Assembly (NCBI GenBank): GCA_963715995.1
Contig: OY970283.1
Span: 868,001-932,000, forward strand
Length of the DNA: 64,000 nucleotides
Direction: 5' to 3'
Source: DATBDN01 sp963715995
GTDB taxonomy: Bacteria > Actinomycetota > Thermoleophilia > Solirubrobacterales > Thermoleophilaceae
The position numbers and the translations under genes are program-made. The notes beneath the pieces were generated by a model, which saw only the letters and a program-made list of their open reading frames with translations, was not told where the DNA came from and made no database searches. Shown here piece after piece: positions 48,663 through 56,732 of the stretch; positions within the stretch are counted from its first letter, which is position 1, and each line of letters starts with the position of its first letter.

Positions 48663-49994
48663 ATGGGTTTGAGGGAGCTTCGGGAGCAGGCATCCGGCCT
48701 GACGAAGGATCAGCGCAACGCATTCCTTGCGGCCTGGCTCGGCTGGGCCATGGATGCGTTCGACTACTTCCTGCTGGTCTTCGTGATCACGGACGTGGCG
48801 AAGGACTTCGACACGTCGAAGACCAAGGTCGCGGTTGCGACGACGCTCACGCTCGCGGCGCGGCCGGTGGGCGCCGCGCTGTTCGGCTACTGGGCCGACA
48901 AGGTGGGGCGGCGCACGCCGCTGCTCGTGAACGTGGTCTTCTACTCGGCGATCGAGTTCACGACCGGCTTCTCGTCGTCGCTCACGATGCTGCTCGTCCT
49001 GCGCACGCTCTACGGCTTCGGCATGGGCGGCGAGTGGGGCTTGGGCGCGTCGCTTGCGATGGAGAAGATCCCGGCCGAGAAGCGCGGCTTCTACTCGGGG
49101 CTGCTGCAACAGGGCTACCCGCTCGGCTACTTCTTCGCGGCGATCGCGTTCTTCGTGATCACGCCGATCTTCGGCTGGCGCGGCCTGTTCTTCGCGGGTG
49201 CGCTGCCGGCCACGCTCGCGCTCTTCATCCGCATGCGCGTGGGCGAGTCCGAGGTCTGGGAGCGCACGCGCGAGCGGCACACCGGCTGGCGCGAGGTCTT
49301 CCTCGAGGGCAAGACGCTGCGGCGCTTCCTCTACCTCGTGCTGCTCATGGCCGCGTTCAACTTCATGAGCCACGGCACGCAGGACTTCTTCCCGACCTTC
49401 CTCGAGGACAAGTTCGACGCGAAGACCACGACCGTGACGATCGTCGCGCTGATCTACAACGTCGGCGCGCTGCTCGGCGGCGTCTACTTCGGCGCGCTCT
49501 CCGAGCGCTTCGGGCGCCGCCGGACGATCATCGTCTGCGCGCTGCTGGCGCTGCCGGTGGTACCGCTGTTCGCGTTCGCGCCGGCGCTCGGACTGATCAC
49601 GCTCGGCGCATTCATGATGCAGTTCTTCGTCCAGGGCGCGTGGGGCGTGATCCCGGCGCACCTGACCGAACTCTCGCCGGACGAGATCCGCGGCTTCTAC
49701 CCGGGCGTCACCTATCAGCTCGGCAACCTGTTGGCCGCGCTCAACCTGCCTCTCCAGACCAGCCTGTCCGACTCCCACGGCGGCGGCTTCGCGCTCGCGG
49801 CGGTGATCGTTCCCGTGCTGCTGGTGACGGTGGTGCTCACGGCGCTCGGTTCGGAGGCGCGGGGCATCAGCTTCGGCTCCGACGAGCGCTCCGGGCCCCC
49901 GGGCGACGATGCCGAGCCGCCGACGCGGACGGGCCGTTTCAGCCGCGACCCCGCGCGGGACCGGGAGTCGTCGCTCGCCCGCTCGCTAAGGTAG
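48663..49994 (+). CDS. MFS transporter, sialate/carboxylate:H+ symporter type
   Basis: 443 residues from ATG 48663 (GTG 48660 is also possible) with twelve hydrophobic helices. WLGWAMDAFDYFLLVFVITDVAKDF, the loop GYWADKVGRRTPLL and YGFGMGGEWGLGASLAMEKIP are typical of the SHS/AAHS branch (NanT, JEN1, aromatic-acid carriers). It probably imports an organic acid with protons; the exact substrate is not readable. Hydrophilic C-terminal tail. Ends 8 bases before tRNA-Pro. Confidence 0.88.
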   Translation: MGLRELREQASGLTKDQRNAFLAAWLGWAMDAFDYFLLVFVITDVAKDFDTSKTKVAVATTLTLAARPVGAALFGYWADKVGRRTPLLVNVVFYSAIEFTTGFSSSLTMLLVLRTLYGFGMGGEWGLGASLAMEKIPAEKRGFYSGLLQQGYPLGYFFAAIAFFVITPIFGWRGLFFAGALPATLALFIRMRVGESEVWERTRERHTGWREVFLEGKTLRRFLYLVLLMAAFNFMSHGTQDFFPTFLEDKFDAKTTTVTIVALIYNVGALLGGVYFGALSERFGRRRTIIVCALLALPVVPLFAFAPALGLITLGAFMMQFFVQGAWGVIPAHLTELSPDEIRGFYPGVTYQLGNLLAALNLPLQTSLSDSHGGGFALAAVIVPVLLVTVVLTALGSEARGISFGSDERSGPPGDDAEPPTRTGRFSRDPARDRESSLARSLR

Positions 49995-50002
49995 TCCGCG
50001 TT

Positions 50003-50076
50003 CGGGCTGTGGCGCAGCCTGGTAGCGCGCTCCGTTCGGGTCGGAGAGGTCGGGAGTTCAAATCTCCCCAGCCCGA
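50003..50076 (+). tRNA. tRNA-Pro (anticodon CGG)
   Basis: 74 bases folding as a cloverleaf: acceptor CGGGCTG/CAGCCCG, D-arm GCGC...GCGC, anticodon stem CTCCG/CGGAG with loop TTCGGGT (anticodon CGG), T-arm GGGAG-TTCAAAT-CTCCC, discriminator A. CCA is not encoded. The next gene starts only 9 bases later. Confidence 0.97.
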
Positions 50077-50085
50077 TGCCTCTTC

Positions 50086-51222
50086 ATGCGATTCATCGTC
50101 TCGCTCAGCACCTGCCTCGCCCTCGCGGCGATCGGGTGCGGGGGGAGCGGTGACGCATCCGGTTCTCCGAATGCCGTCACCACGCAGGCGGTCAGCGCGG
50201 GCAGCCCTGCCGCGACCGGTTCCGCGAGCGTTCACCTGCGCCGCATCGGCAGCTTCGACTCGCCGACCTACCTGACCGCGCCGCCCGCCGACACGCACCG
50301 GGTCTTCGTCGTGGAGCAGCCGGGCACGATCCGCGTCGTCCTCGACGGCCGCGAGCTCGCCACCCCGTTCCTCGACCTGCGCTCGGACGTCCAGTCGGGT
50401 GGCGAGCGCGGGCTGCTGTCGATGGCGTTTGCGCCGGACTACGCCAGGAGCGGCCTCTTCTACGTCTACTTCACGGGGCACGACGGCGACATCCACATCC
50501 AGGAGTTCCACCGCGCGAGTGCCAACCGTGCCGACAAGGGCTCCCGCCGCGAGCTGGTCCGCATCGAGCACAGCACCTATCCCAACCACAACGGCGGCCA
50601 GCTCCAGTTCGGGCCGGACGGGCGGCTCTACGCGGGCACGGGCGACGGCGGCGCCGGCGGCGACCCGTTCCGCAACGGCCAGAACCACAAGACGCTGCTC
50701 GCCAAGATCCTGCGCTTCGATGCCGCGCGCCGCAAGCCCTCCGTCTATGCCCTCGGCCTGCGCAACCCGTGGCGCTTCTCGTTCGACCGCAAGACGGGCG
50801 ACGTGGTGATCGCCGACGTCGGCCAGGACAAGTACGAGGAGGTCGACTTCGTCAAGCGCGGCCAGCTCGGCGGCAAGAACTTCGGCTGGTCCAAGTACGA
50901 GGGCTTCCACAGCTACTACGGCGGCTCTGTCGCCAACTACGTGAAGCCGCTGATCGAGCACCCGCACACGCAGGGCTACTGCTCGATCACGGGCGGCTAC
51001 GTCGTCCGCGACAAGAGCCTGAAGGCTCTCTACGGGCGCTACGTCTACGGCGACTACTGCAACCCGCAGCTGCGCTCGGCCAAGCTCAGCGCCCTGCACG
51101 CGTCGGGCGACCGCGCCATCGGGATCTCGGTGCCCGCGCTCAGCTCGTTCGGCCAGGATGCCCGCGGCCGCATCTACGCGGTCTCCCAGAAAGGGCCGGT
51201 CTACCGCTTCGCGGCGGGCTGA
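50086..51222 (+). CDS. PQQ-type glucose/sorbosone dehydrogenase, lipoprotein
   Basis: 378 residues. The N terminus MRFIVSLSTCLALAAIGCGG looks like a lipoprotein signal with Cys-18 (the lipobox is weak). The mature part is a six-bladed propeller of the GSDH family: GTIRVVLDGRELATPFLDL, GGERGLLSMAFAPDY, NHNGGQLQFGPDGRLYAGTGDGG, YALGLRNPWRFSFDRKTGDVVIADVGQD. Soluble PQQ-dependent aldose oxidation is the family role. The start lies 9 bases after tRNA-Pro. Convergent with the GH2 gene, overlapping 22 bases. Confidence 0.9.
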   Translation: MRFIVSLSTCLALAAIGCGGSGDASGSPNAVTTQAVSAGSPAATGSASVHLRRIGSFDSPTYLTAPPADTHRVFVVEQPGTIRVVLDGRELATPFLDLRSDVQSGGERGLLSMAFAPDYARSGLFYVYFTGHDGDIHIQEFHRASANRADKGSRRELVRIEHSTYPNHNGGQLQFGPDGRLYAGTGDGGAGGDPFRNGQNHKTLLAKILRFDAARRKPSVYALGLRNPWRFSFDRKTGDVVIADVGQDKYEEVDFVKRGQLGGKNFGWSKYEGFHSYYGGSVANYVKPLIEHPHTQGYCSITGGYVVRDKSLKALYGRYVYGDYCNPQLRSAKLSALHASGDRAIGISVPALSSFGQDARGRIYAVSQKGPVYRFAAG

Positions 51223-53111
51223 GTGGGCGCCGCGGCGGGCTGCTGGAGCGGGTCGACGTTGGCGAACATCCGCTGCACCGCCGCAAGGGCCGGCTTCGGG
51301 TTGCCGAACTGGTCCATCAGCCCCTTCTGGTTGAGCGGGTAGAACGGCTTCGGGTTGCCGCCGTCCCAGAGTGGCCGCACGCGGAAGTCGCGCAGCGCCC
51401 ACACGAGGGCGCCGTTGATGTAGGGCTTCGAGTCATAGACCGCCAGGTGGTCCTCGATCAGCTGGCGCTGGAACGCGTACGTGCCCTTCTCGTCGAAGGG
51501 CCCGTTGCGATTCGCCTCGGCGCCGAACTCGGTCACGAACAGCGCCTTGGTCGGGTAGTAGTGGTGCACCTGGTCGAGGAACGGCCCGAGGTCCGCGCGG
51601 TCGTCGATCTGCCCGCCCGGGCCCGGATACCAGCCGAAGTAGCAGTTGACTCCGAGCGCGTCGAGCACGTGGTAGGTCGACGACGGGAGCGAGGTCGGAT
51701 AGCCCGAGTAGTCGAGCGCGCGCAGGCGAGTCGGGTCGATCTTGTGGAGCAGCTGAGCGGCCTCGCGGATGTAGCGCTGCTGGCCCGCCCCGACGCGCGA
51801 CGGAAGCTCGTTGCCGATCGACCACGTCATCACCGAGGGATGGTTCTCGTCGCGGGCGACCGCCGTGCGCAGCAGGGCCAGCGCCTTCGAGCGGATGCTT
51901 GCCTTGGCCGTCACCGAGTTCGGCGTCTGGTACATCGGGATCTCGTCCCAGACCAGCACGCCGTCGCGGTCGGCCTGTTCGAGGAACCAGGGGTGAAGCG
52001 GGTAGTGCGCGCGGGTGAAGCTGGGCTTCAGGCTCATCAGCTCCTGCCAGATCTGCTGGCGCATCACCGGCGTCAGAGCGGCCCCCACGGTCACGTCCTC
52101 CTCGTGGAAGCTTGCTCCGCGGAGCTTCACCGGCAGCCCGTTCAGGAGCACCCGCCCCTGCTTGTTCACGCGTATCGAGCGGATGCCGATCTGCGCGCTC
52201 CAGCCCGCCGCCTGGCGCTTGCCGACGTAGGCCACGGCGCCCACCTGGTAGAGGTTCGGCGCGCCGGGCTCCCAGAGGCGCGGGTGGCTGATGCCGACCT
52301 TCGACGAGACGCTCGCCGTCGCGTACGGGGCGAGCGTGATGCTCGGGAAGCGAGCATGCAGCGAGCCCACGTCGGCGCGCACGCGCACCTTCTGCTTCTT
52401 CGAGGTCATGTTGCGCAGCGTCGCGCGCAGGACGACGCTGGCCGCGCAGGCGCGGCACGGAAGCTGCGGCTGCGCGAGGAATTCCTGCATGTCGACCTTG
52501 TTCACGCGCCGCAGGTAGACCTCGCGCAGGATGCCGCCGTAGTTCCACCAGCCGGCGCTCGGCAGGCCGGTGCTCGTGGTCTTGATCGGCGGGAGCGAAT
52601 CCAGGTTGCGGCGGCTGTCGGCGCGCACCACCAGCGAGTTGGTTCCGCGCTTCAGATAGCGGGCGAGGTCGAACTCGAACGGCACGTAGGCGCCCTCGTG
52701 CCTGCCCAGCAGGTGCCCGTTCAGATAGATGCTCGAGCGGTAGTTGACCGATTCGAAGCGCACGATCCACGAGCTGCCCTTCGGCGACGACGGCAGCCGG
52801 AAGTCCTTGCGGTACCAGCCGATCGAGCCCCACATGCTCGCGACCGACTCGTCGGCGCCGTTCCACGCGTACGGCACGCTCACCTCGGTCCAGCCCGCGA
52901 GCGACTGCGAGTCATGGGCGTAGCCGGCGCGCGTGCCGATGCCGTGCGGATCGCGCTTGAAGAACCAGGGTCCGTCCAGCAGGTAGCGGCCGGTGTGGCC
53001 GCTCGCGTAGAGGCCGCCGGGCTGGGGCGTGGTCACGTCCTGCGCGGCCGCGGGGCCGGCGCAGGCGGCCACGGCCGCCATCGTGACGAGGGCGATGAGT
53101 GCTCGCTTCAA
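51201..53111 (-). CDS. Exported glycoside hydrolase family 2 enzyme
   Basis: About 636 residues. Signal peptide from TTG 53111 (KRALIALVTMAAVAACAGPAAAQ); a Cys in it could alternatively be lipidated. Domains in order: jelly-roll sugar-binding (YLLDGPWFFKRDP to YFEFDLARYL-like region), immunoglobulin-like, then a TIM barrel with the acid/base Glu in MTWSIGNELPSR and the nucleophile Glu in FVTEFGAEANRNG. Beta-galactosidase or beta-glucuronidase activity is possible. A longer frame to 53234 would overlap the divergent SCP2-like gene and is unlikely. Confidence 0.92.
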   Translation of the reverse strand: MKRALIALVTMAAVAACAGPAAAQDVTTPQPGGLYASGHTGRYLLDGPWFFKRDPHGIGTRAGYAHDSQSLAGWTEVSVPYAWNGADESVASMWGSIGWYRKDFRLPSSPKGSSWIVRFESVNYRSSIYLNGHLLGRHEGAYVPFEFDLARYLKRGTNSLVVRADSRRNLDSLPPIKTTSTGLPSAGWWNYGGILREVYLRRVNKVDMQEFLAQPQLPCRACAASVVLRATLRNMTSKKQKVRVRADVGSLHARFPSITLAPYATASVSSKVGISHPRLWEPGAPNLYQVGAVAYVGKRQAAGWSAQIGIRSIRVNKQGRVLLNGLPVKLRGASFHEEDVTVGAALTPVMRQQIWQELMSLKPSFTRAHYPLHPWFLEQADRDGVLVWDEIPMYQTPNSVTAKASIRSKALALLRTAVARDENHPSVMTWSIGNELPSRVGAGQQRYIREAAQLLHKIDPTRLRALDYSGYPTSLPSSTYHVLDALGVNCYFGWYPGPGGQIDDRADLGPFLDQVHHYYPTKALFVTEFGAEANRNGPFDEKGTYAFQRQLIEDHLAVYDSKPYINGALVWALRDFRVRPLWDGGNPKPFYPLNQKGLMDQFGNPKPALAAVQRMFANVDPLQQPAAAPTQPAAKR

Positions 53112-53220
53112 GAGCAGGCAAGGGTAGGGAGGGCGCCCGTCGTCCACGCCAGGTGAACACGGCAGCCGGGCCGCCGATTCGGGGTACGATCGCTCGGCCG
53201 CCTTCCCCGGAGGGACAGAG

Positions 53221-53640
53221 ATGGGTCGTTTCAAGGACGAGGACGACGTCTACCGCTTCATCGGCCGCCTGTTCGAGGAGCTCGCGGCTGACCCCGAGCT
53301 CGGCCCGCAGTTCCAGAAGGCGGACACGACCGTGCAGTACAGGCTGCGCGACCCCGAGGCGCAGATCACCATCAACCTGCACCCCGAGGTCGACATGCAG
53401 GTGGACCTCGGCCCATCGGAGCTCGACCCCGAGGTGATCATGTCGATGGAGGCCGACACGGCCAACCGCTTCTGGCTCGGCAAGGTGAACGTGACCGTGG
53501 CGATCGCCCAGGGACAGATCGACGCCAAGGGGCCGGTGGCCAAGATCCTGCGCCTGGTGCCGCTCGTCGAGCCGGCTTTCGGGCGCTACAAGCAGATGCT
53601 CGAGGACGCCGGCCTGCAGGATCTGCTGGAAACGGCGTAG
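53221..53640 (+). CDS. SCP2 sterol-binding-domain protein
   Basis: 139 residues; SCP-2-like fold of strands then helices (TVQYRLRDPEAQITINLHPE, then ANRFWLGKVNVTVAIAQGQIDAKGPVAKILRLVPLVEPAF). Such proteins bind lipids or acyl chains. ATG 53221 has GGAGGG at 53210-53215. No partner gene nearby. Divergent from the GH2 gene. Confidence 0.85.
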   Translation: MGRFKDEDDVYRFIGRLFEELAADPELGPQFQKADTTVQYRLRDPEAQITINLHPEVDMQVDLGPSELDPEVIMSMEADTANRFWLGKVNVTVAIAQGQIDAKGPVAKILRLVPLVEPAFGRYKQMLEDAGLQDLLETA

Positions 53641-53669
53641 ACCTGCGCGCGGCCGGGCATGCTTGCGGC

Positions 53670-55379
53670 ATGCGTGCCGTCACCGCTGCCGTGCTGATCT
53701 CGATCGCCGCCGTCGTGCCTGCACACGCGGCGACCCCGATCCCGGAGGGGCCGAACTCGCTGCCGGCGTTCACGGGCCACCCGGCCACTCCGGCGCCCCT
53801 CTACGCCCCCGATCCGCCCCGCAACCCGTTCATGGCGCCCAACGGCCGCTCGAATCTGCATGACGACGCGTACATGACCGACACCTACCAGGGCGCCGGC
53901 CCGCTCGGGCGCGGGATCACGCAAAGCTCCACGTTCCTGTCGCACGAGTGTGCGTCGCTGACGTTCGACGTGAAGGACCGGATCGTTGCCATCTGCGTGG
54001 GGGTGGAGGCCCCGATCCTCGAGATGTTCGACCCGAAGACTCTTGACTCGCTGGCCTCGATGCCGCTGCCGTCGCGCCAGGGCGCCTCAACGGGTGTGTT
54101 CACCGACTTCTCCGGCGGCGGCTACTTCTACCTCGACAACAAGGACCGCGTGATCGCGCCCACGAACACGCGCCACATCTACGTGATCGGCGAGACCGAA
54201 GCGCCCGCCTTCGAGCTTCAGAGCGACTACGACCTGACCGGGGTCGTGCCGCTGGGCGACAAGATCATCTCGGCGCTTCCCGACTGGTCGGGGCGGATCT
54301 GGTTCGCATCGACCGCCGGTGTGGTCGGCTACATCGATCCCGCGAACGGTGCGATCAAGTCGATCGACACCAACGAGCCGAACGGCAACTCGTTCGCGGT
54401 CGACGACTCCGGCGGCGTCTACGTCGTCACCAACAAGGCGATGTACCGCTTCGATGCCTCGCCCTCCGGGGTGGTCACGACCTGGCGCGTGCCCTACGAC
54501 AACCTGGGGGTGCAGAAGCCGGGCCAGACGCAGGCCGGCTCCGGCACGACGCCGACCGTGATGGGCTCGGACTACGTGGCGATCACCGACAACGCCGACC
54601 CGATGGACGTCGTCGTCTACAAGCGCGCGCCGCAGGTCGCGGGCGATCGCGTGGTCTGCAAGATCCCGGTGTTCTCGAAGGGCAGCGGCGACACCGACCA
54701 GTCGCTGGTCGCCACGCCGACTTCGATCGTCACCGAGAACAACTACGGCTACTCGGGCCCGGCGGCAGTGGAGGAGGGCAAGACGACCACGCCCGGGCTC
54801 GAGCGGATCGACCTCGACGCGAAGGGCTGCCACAAGGTGTGGCACTCGGACGAGATCGCCCCGTCGGTGGTCCCCAAGCTGTCGCTGGCGAACGGGATCG
54901 TCTACACGTACACGAAGCCGGCGAGCGCGGACAACGAGGACGGCTGGTACCTCACCGCGCTCGACTTCGCCACCGGAAAGACGATCTGGCGGGCACTGGC
55001 CGGCGAGGGGCTCGGCTTCAACAACAACTACGCGCCGGTCACGCTCGGCCCCGACCACGCGGCCTATGTGGGCGTGCTCGGCGGTCTCGTGCGCATGGCG
55101 GATGCCACGCCGTCACAGGTCGCTCCTGCCGTCCCGCGCGTGCGCTTGAACGTGCGCCGCTTCCGCGACGGCCGTGTGCGTCTGTCTCTGGGCGGCTTCG
55201 ACCGCCGCTACGTGCGCAACGTCGAGTACCGCGCCCGCGGAAAGCGCGTAGGGCGCCCGCCGAAGTCGCCCTATCGGCTGGTGTTCAGGACGCGGGGCAG
55301 GTCAGTGCGCGCGTACGTGCAGATGGTGGACGGGAGGCGGCTCGTGCTGACGCGGAAGGTGCCGCGCCGGCGGCGGTAG
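53670..55379 (+). CDS. Secreted beta-propeller (PQQ/WD-like) protein
   Basis: 569 residues with an N-terminal signal peptide (MRAVTAAVLISIAAVVPAHA). The body has repeated blades such as GRIWFASTAGVVGYIDPANGAI, GGVYVVTNKAMYRFD and DFATGKTIWRALAGEG, reading as a propeller without clear catalytic residues. The last 80 residues are strongly basic (RNVEYRARGKRVGRPPKSPY), perhaps for wall attachment. Family not identified. Ends opposite the RTX gene; 540 bases of repeat DNA lie between. Confidence 0.75.
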   Translation: MRAVTAAVLISIAAVVPAHAATPIPEGPNSLPAFTGHPATPAPLYAPDPPRNPFMAPNGRSNLHDDAYMTDTYQGAGPLGRGITQSSTFLSHECASLTFDVKDRIVAICVGVEAPILEMFDPKTLDSLASMPLPSRQGASTGVFTDFSGGGYFYLDNKDRVIAPTNTRHIYVIGETEAPAFELQSDYDLTGVVPLGDKIISALPDWSGRIWFASTAGVVGYIDPANGAIKSIDTNEPNGNSFAVDDSGGVYVVTNKAMYRFDASPSGVVTTWRVPYDNLGVQKPGQTQAGSGTTPTVMGSDYVAITDNADPMDVVVYKRAPQVAGDRVVCKIPVFSKGSGDTDQSLVATPTSIVTENNYGYSGPAAVEEGKTTTPGLERIDLDAKGCHKVWHSDEIAPSVVPKLSLANGIVYTYTKPASADNEDGWYLTALDFATGKTIWRALAGEGLGFNNNYAPVTLGPDHAAYVGVLGGLVRMADATPSQVAPAVPRVRLNVRRFRDGRVRLSLGGFDRRYVRNVEYRARGKRVGRPPKSPYRLVFRTRGRSVRAYVQMVDGRRLVLTRKVPRRRR

Positions 55380-55527
55380 CGGGGCTCACTCGCTTGCGCC
55401 CAGGGCTCAGGCGGCGTGGTTCGCGAGCACCGACCCTCGCTGGGGCAGCCAAGAGGGATCGGTGCTCGCTCGTGGTGCCGCCGTTGGTCTCGCTGTCTCG
55501 GTTCGCTCGTGGCGCCGCGTTTCGTCG

Positions 55528-55572
55528 CGAGTTTCACGTTAAGCCGCGTATATCGGCTCAATGTGAAACTCG
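55528..55572. repeat. Array hairpin B1
   Basis: Outer stem cgagtttcac/gtgaaactcg (10 perfect pairs), 4x4 internal loop gtta/caat, inner stem agccg/cggct, 7-base loop cgtatat. 45 bases. Confidence 0.75.
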
Positions 55573-55577
55573 GGCTT

Positions 55578-55622
55578 CGAGTGGCAGGTTGAGCGCGCTA
55601 TTCGCGGTGAAGGTGCCACTCG
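55578..55622. repeat. Array hairpin B2
   Basis: Outer stem cgagtggca/tgccactcg (9 perfect pairs), imperfect middle, inner stem cgcg/cgcg around ctatt. 45 bases, starting exactly 50 bases after B1. Confidence 0.7.
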
Positions 55623-55627
55623 GGTAT

Positions 55628-55672
55628 CGAGTGTGACCTCGACCACGCTATAGGTGGTCAACGTCACAGTCG
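55628..55672. repeat. Array hairpin B3
   Basis: Outer stem cgagtgtgac/gtcacagtcg (one G-G mismatch), internal loop, inner stem gaccac/gtggtc around gctatag. 45 bases, starting exactly 50 bases after B2. Confidence 0.75.
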
Positions 55673-55687
55673 CGGTCGCTGAGGAGA

Positions 55688-55733
55688 CTTTTGGTCATTT
55701 GGACCGGTCATAGCCGGAAAAAGTGACCAAAAG
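55688..55733. repeat. Array hairpin B4
   Basis: Outer stem cttttggtca/tgaccaaaag (10 perfect pairs), partly paired middle, inner stem ccgg/ccgg around tcatag (ctatga on the other strand). 46 bases, starting 60 bases after B3. Confidence 0.75.
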
Positions 55734-55919
55734 ATTCGCGGGGACGCGTTTCGCAGGCGGCGGGGGCGAGATGGGCCGGCGGGAGAGCGCAAGCGCCACT
55801 CCAGCCACCCCTTGGCCGAAGCAGTTTGCGCATCGAAGCGGGGGGCCGGTTGGCGGCAGCGAGGGGACGGCCGGCGGAGACCAGCGAGGGGACGGCTGGC
55901 GGCAGAGCGGGCGGGCCAC

Positions 55920-56732
55920 CTAGCGCTCCCGCACCTCGCAGTTACGCAACACGTCGCCCTTGTCGGCCACCACCGTGTCGTGCCCCGCTCCGCACAGGAC
56001 CGTGTCGTGCTTGCCGTCCTTCACGTCGATCGTGTCGTCGCCGCCACCCGCGTCGATCACGTCCACGCCGGTGCCCCCTGTGATCGTGTCCGTGCCTGAG
56101 CCGGTGACGATGTGGTCGTTGCCTGCGCCGCCGTCGACCGTGAAGTTGCCGTCGCTCGCGGTGATCGAGTCGTTGCCTGCGCCGCCGTTCAGGGTGGAGT
56201 CGCCCTCGCTTGCGATCACGCGGTCGTCGCCGGCACCGCCGTCGACGAAGTCGGGACCGAGCGCGGCGAAGATGCGGTCATCGCCCGCGCCTCCGAAGAT
56301 GCGGTCGGCGCCGGCCTGGCCCAGCAACACGTCGTTGCCCGAGCCGCCGAAGATCTGGTCGTCGCCGGCGCCCGCGTAGACGACATCGGCGCCGGGCCCC
56401 ATGTCGATGCGGTCGTTCCCGGTACCGCCTATGGCCAGGTCAGCGCCGGTTCCGGCCGTTATCGAGTCGTTGCCGGGACCGCCCTCGATGTAGTCGCTGC
56501 CCGACAGCCCGCTCATCGTGTCGTCACCGTCTTCGCCGTAGAGCTGGTCAGGCGCGGTCGTGCCGGTCAGATGATCGGCATCGCTTGTTCCGATGAAGGT
56601 GTCGGCGAAGGCTGCGCTTGCAGCAATCACGAGGATGACTACGAGCGCCGCCGCCAACACCCCTGTCAGGCGGCGGTTCACGACTCTTACAACCCGTGAT
56701 CTCCGCCTGGGTTGCGCGTGCTCATCAGGCAT
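55920..56732 (-). CDS. RTX-type calcium-binding repeat protein, membrane-anchored or secreted
   Basis: 270 residues. An Arg-rich N terminus precedes one hydrophobic helix (LTGVLAAALVVILVIAASAAFA), a signal or anchor. The remainder is about fifteen copies of the nonapeptide GGxGxDxxx (GGAGDDRIF, GGSGNDVLL, GGAGNDSIT), which winds into a calcium-loaded beta-roll. Two C-terminal Cys may cap it. No enzymatic domain is fused. Its start overlaps the reductase stop by 8 bases, so it is cotranscribed. Confidence 0.85.
   Translation of the reverse strand: MPDEHAQPRRRSRVVRVVNRRLTGVLAAALVVILVIAASAAFADTFIGTSDADHLTGTTAPDQLYGEDGDDTMSGLSGSDYIEGGPGNDSITAGTGADLAIGGTGNDRIDMGPGADVVYAGAGDDQIFGGSGNDVLLGQAGADRIFGGAGDDRIFAALGPDFVDGGAGDDRVIASEGDSTLNGGAGNDSITASDGNFTVDGGAGNDHIVTGSGTDTITGGTGVDVIDAGGGDDTIDVKDGKHDTVLCGAGHDTVVADKGDVLRNCEVRER

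Larger units (their letters stand above)
55401..55917 (-). repeat. Dispersed hairpin-array element, copy B
   Basis: Fills the 540-base gap between two convergent genes; no convincing gene inside. Reading the minus strand it has the same order as copy A: GC-rich repeats (about 55828-55917), a block 55827-55774 (52/54 identity to 11762-11815), a hairpin array, and a block 55495-55401 (91/95 identity to 12001-12095; the four differences are all transitions). Its long stem is 55423-55438 with 55453-55469. The array has four hairpins against two in copy A, so the interior varies in length (278 against 185 bases) and in sequence. Confidence 0.85.

Noticed and set aside
50003..50085. tRNA-Pro as an integration site
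   Set aside because: No repeat of the tRNA 3' end, no integrase and no phage-like genes follow it; neighbours have ordinary composition.
50769..53156. 795-codon plus-strand frame over the GH2 gene
   Set aside because: Antisense shadow of the GH2 gene, which carries clear catalytic motifs on the other strand.
55528..55733. Hairpins as integron attC sites
   Set aside because: attC sites have conserved core motifs (RYYYAAC/GTTRRRY) and flank gene cassettes. No such motif, cassette or integrase is present.
55723..55923. 66-codon open frame across the conserved block of copy B
   Set aside because: The matching block in copy A lies in a different reading context with unlike flanks; the shared RRESASATPATPWP string simply reflects the DNA repeat. 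Composition is low complexity and no start signal is seen.
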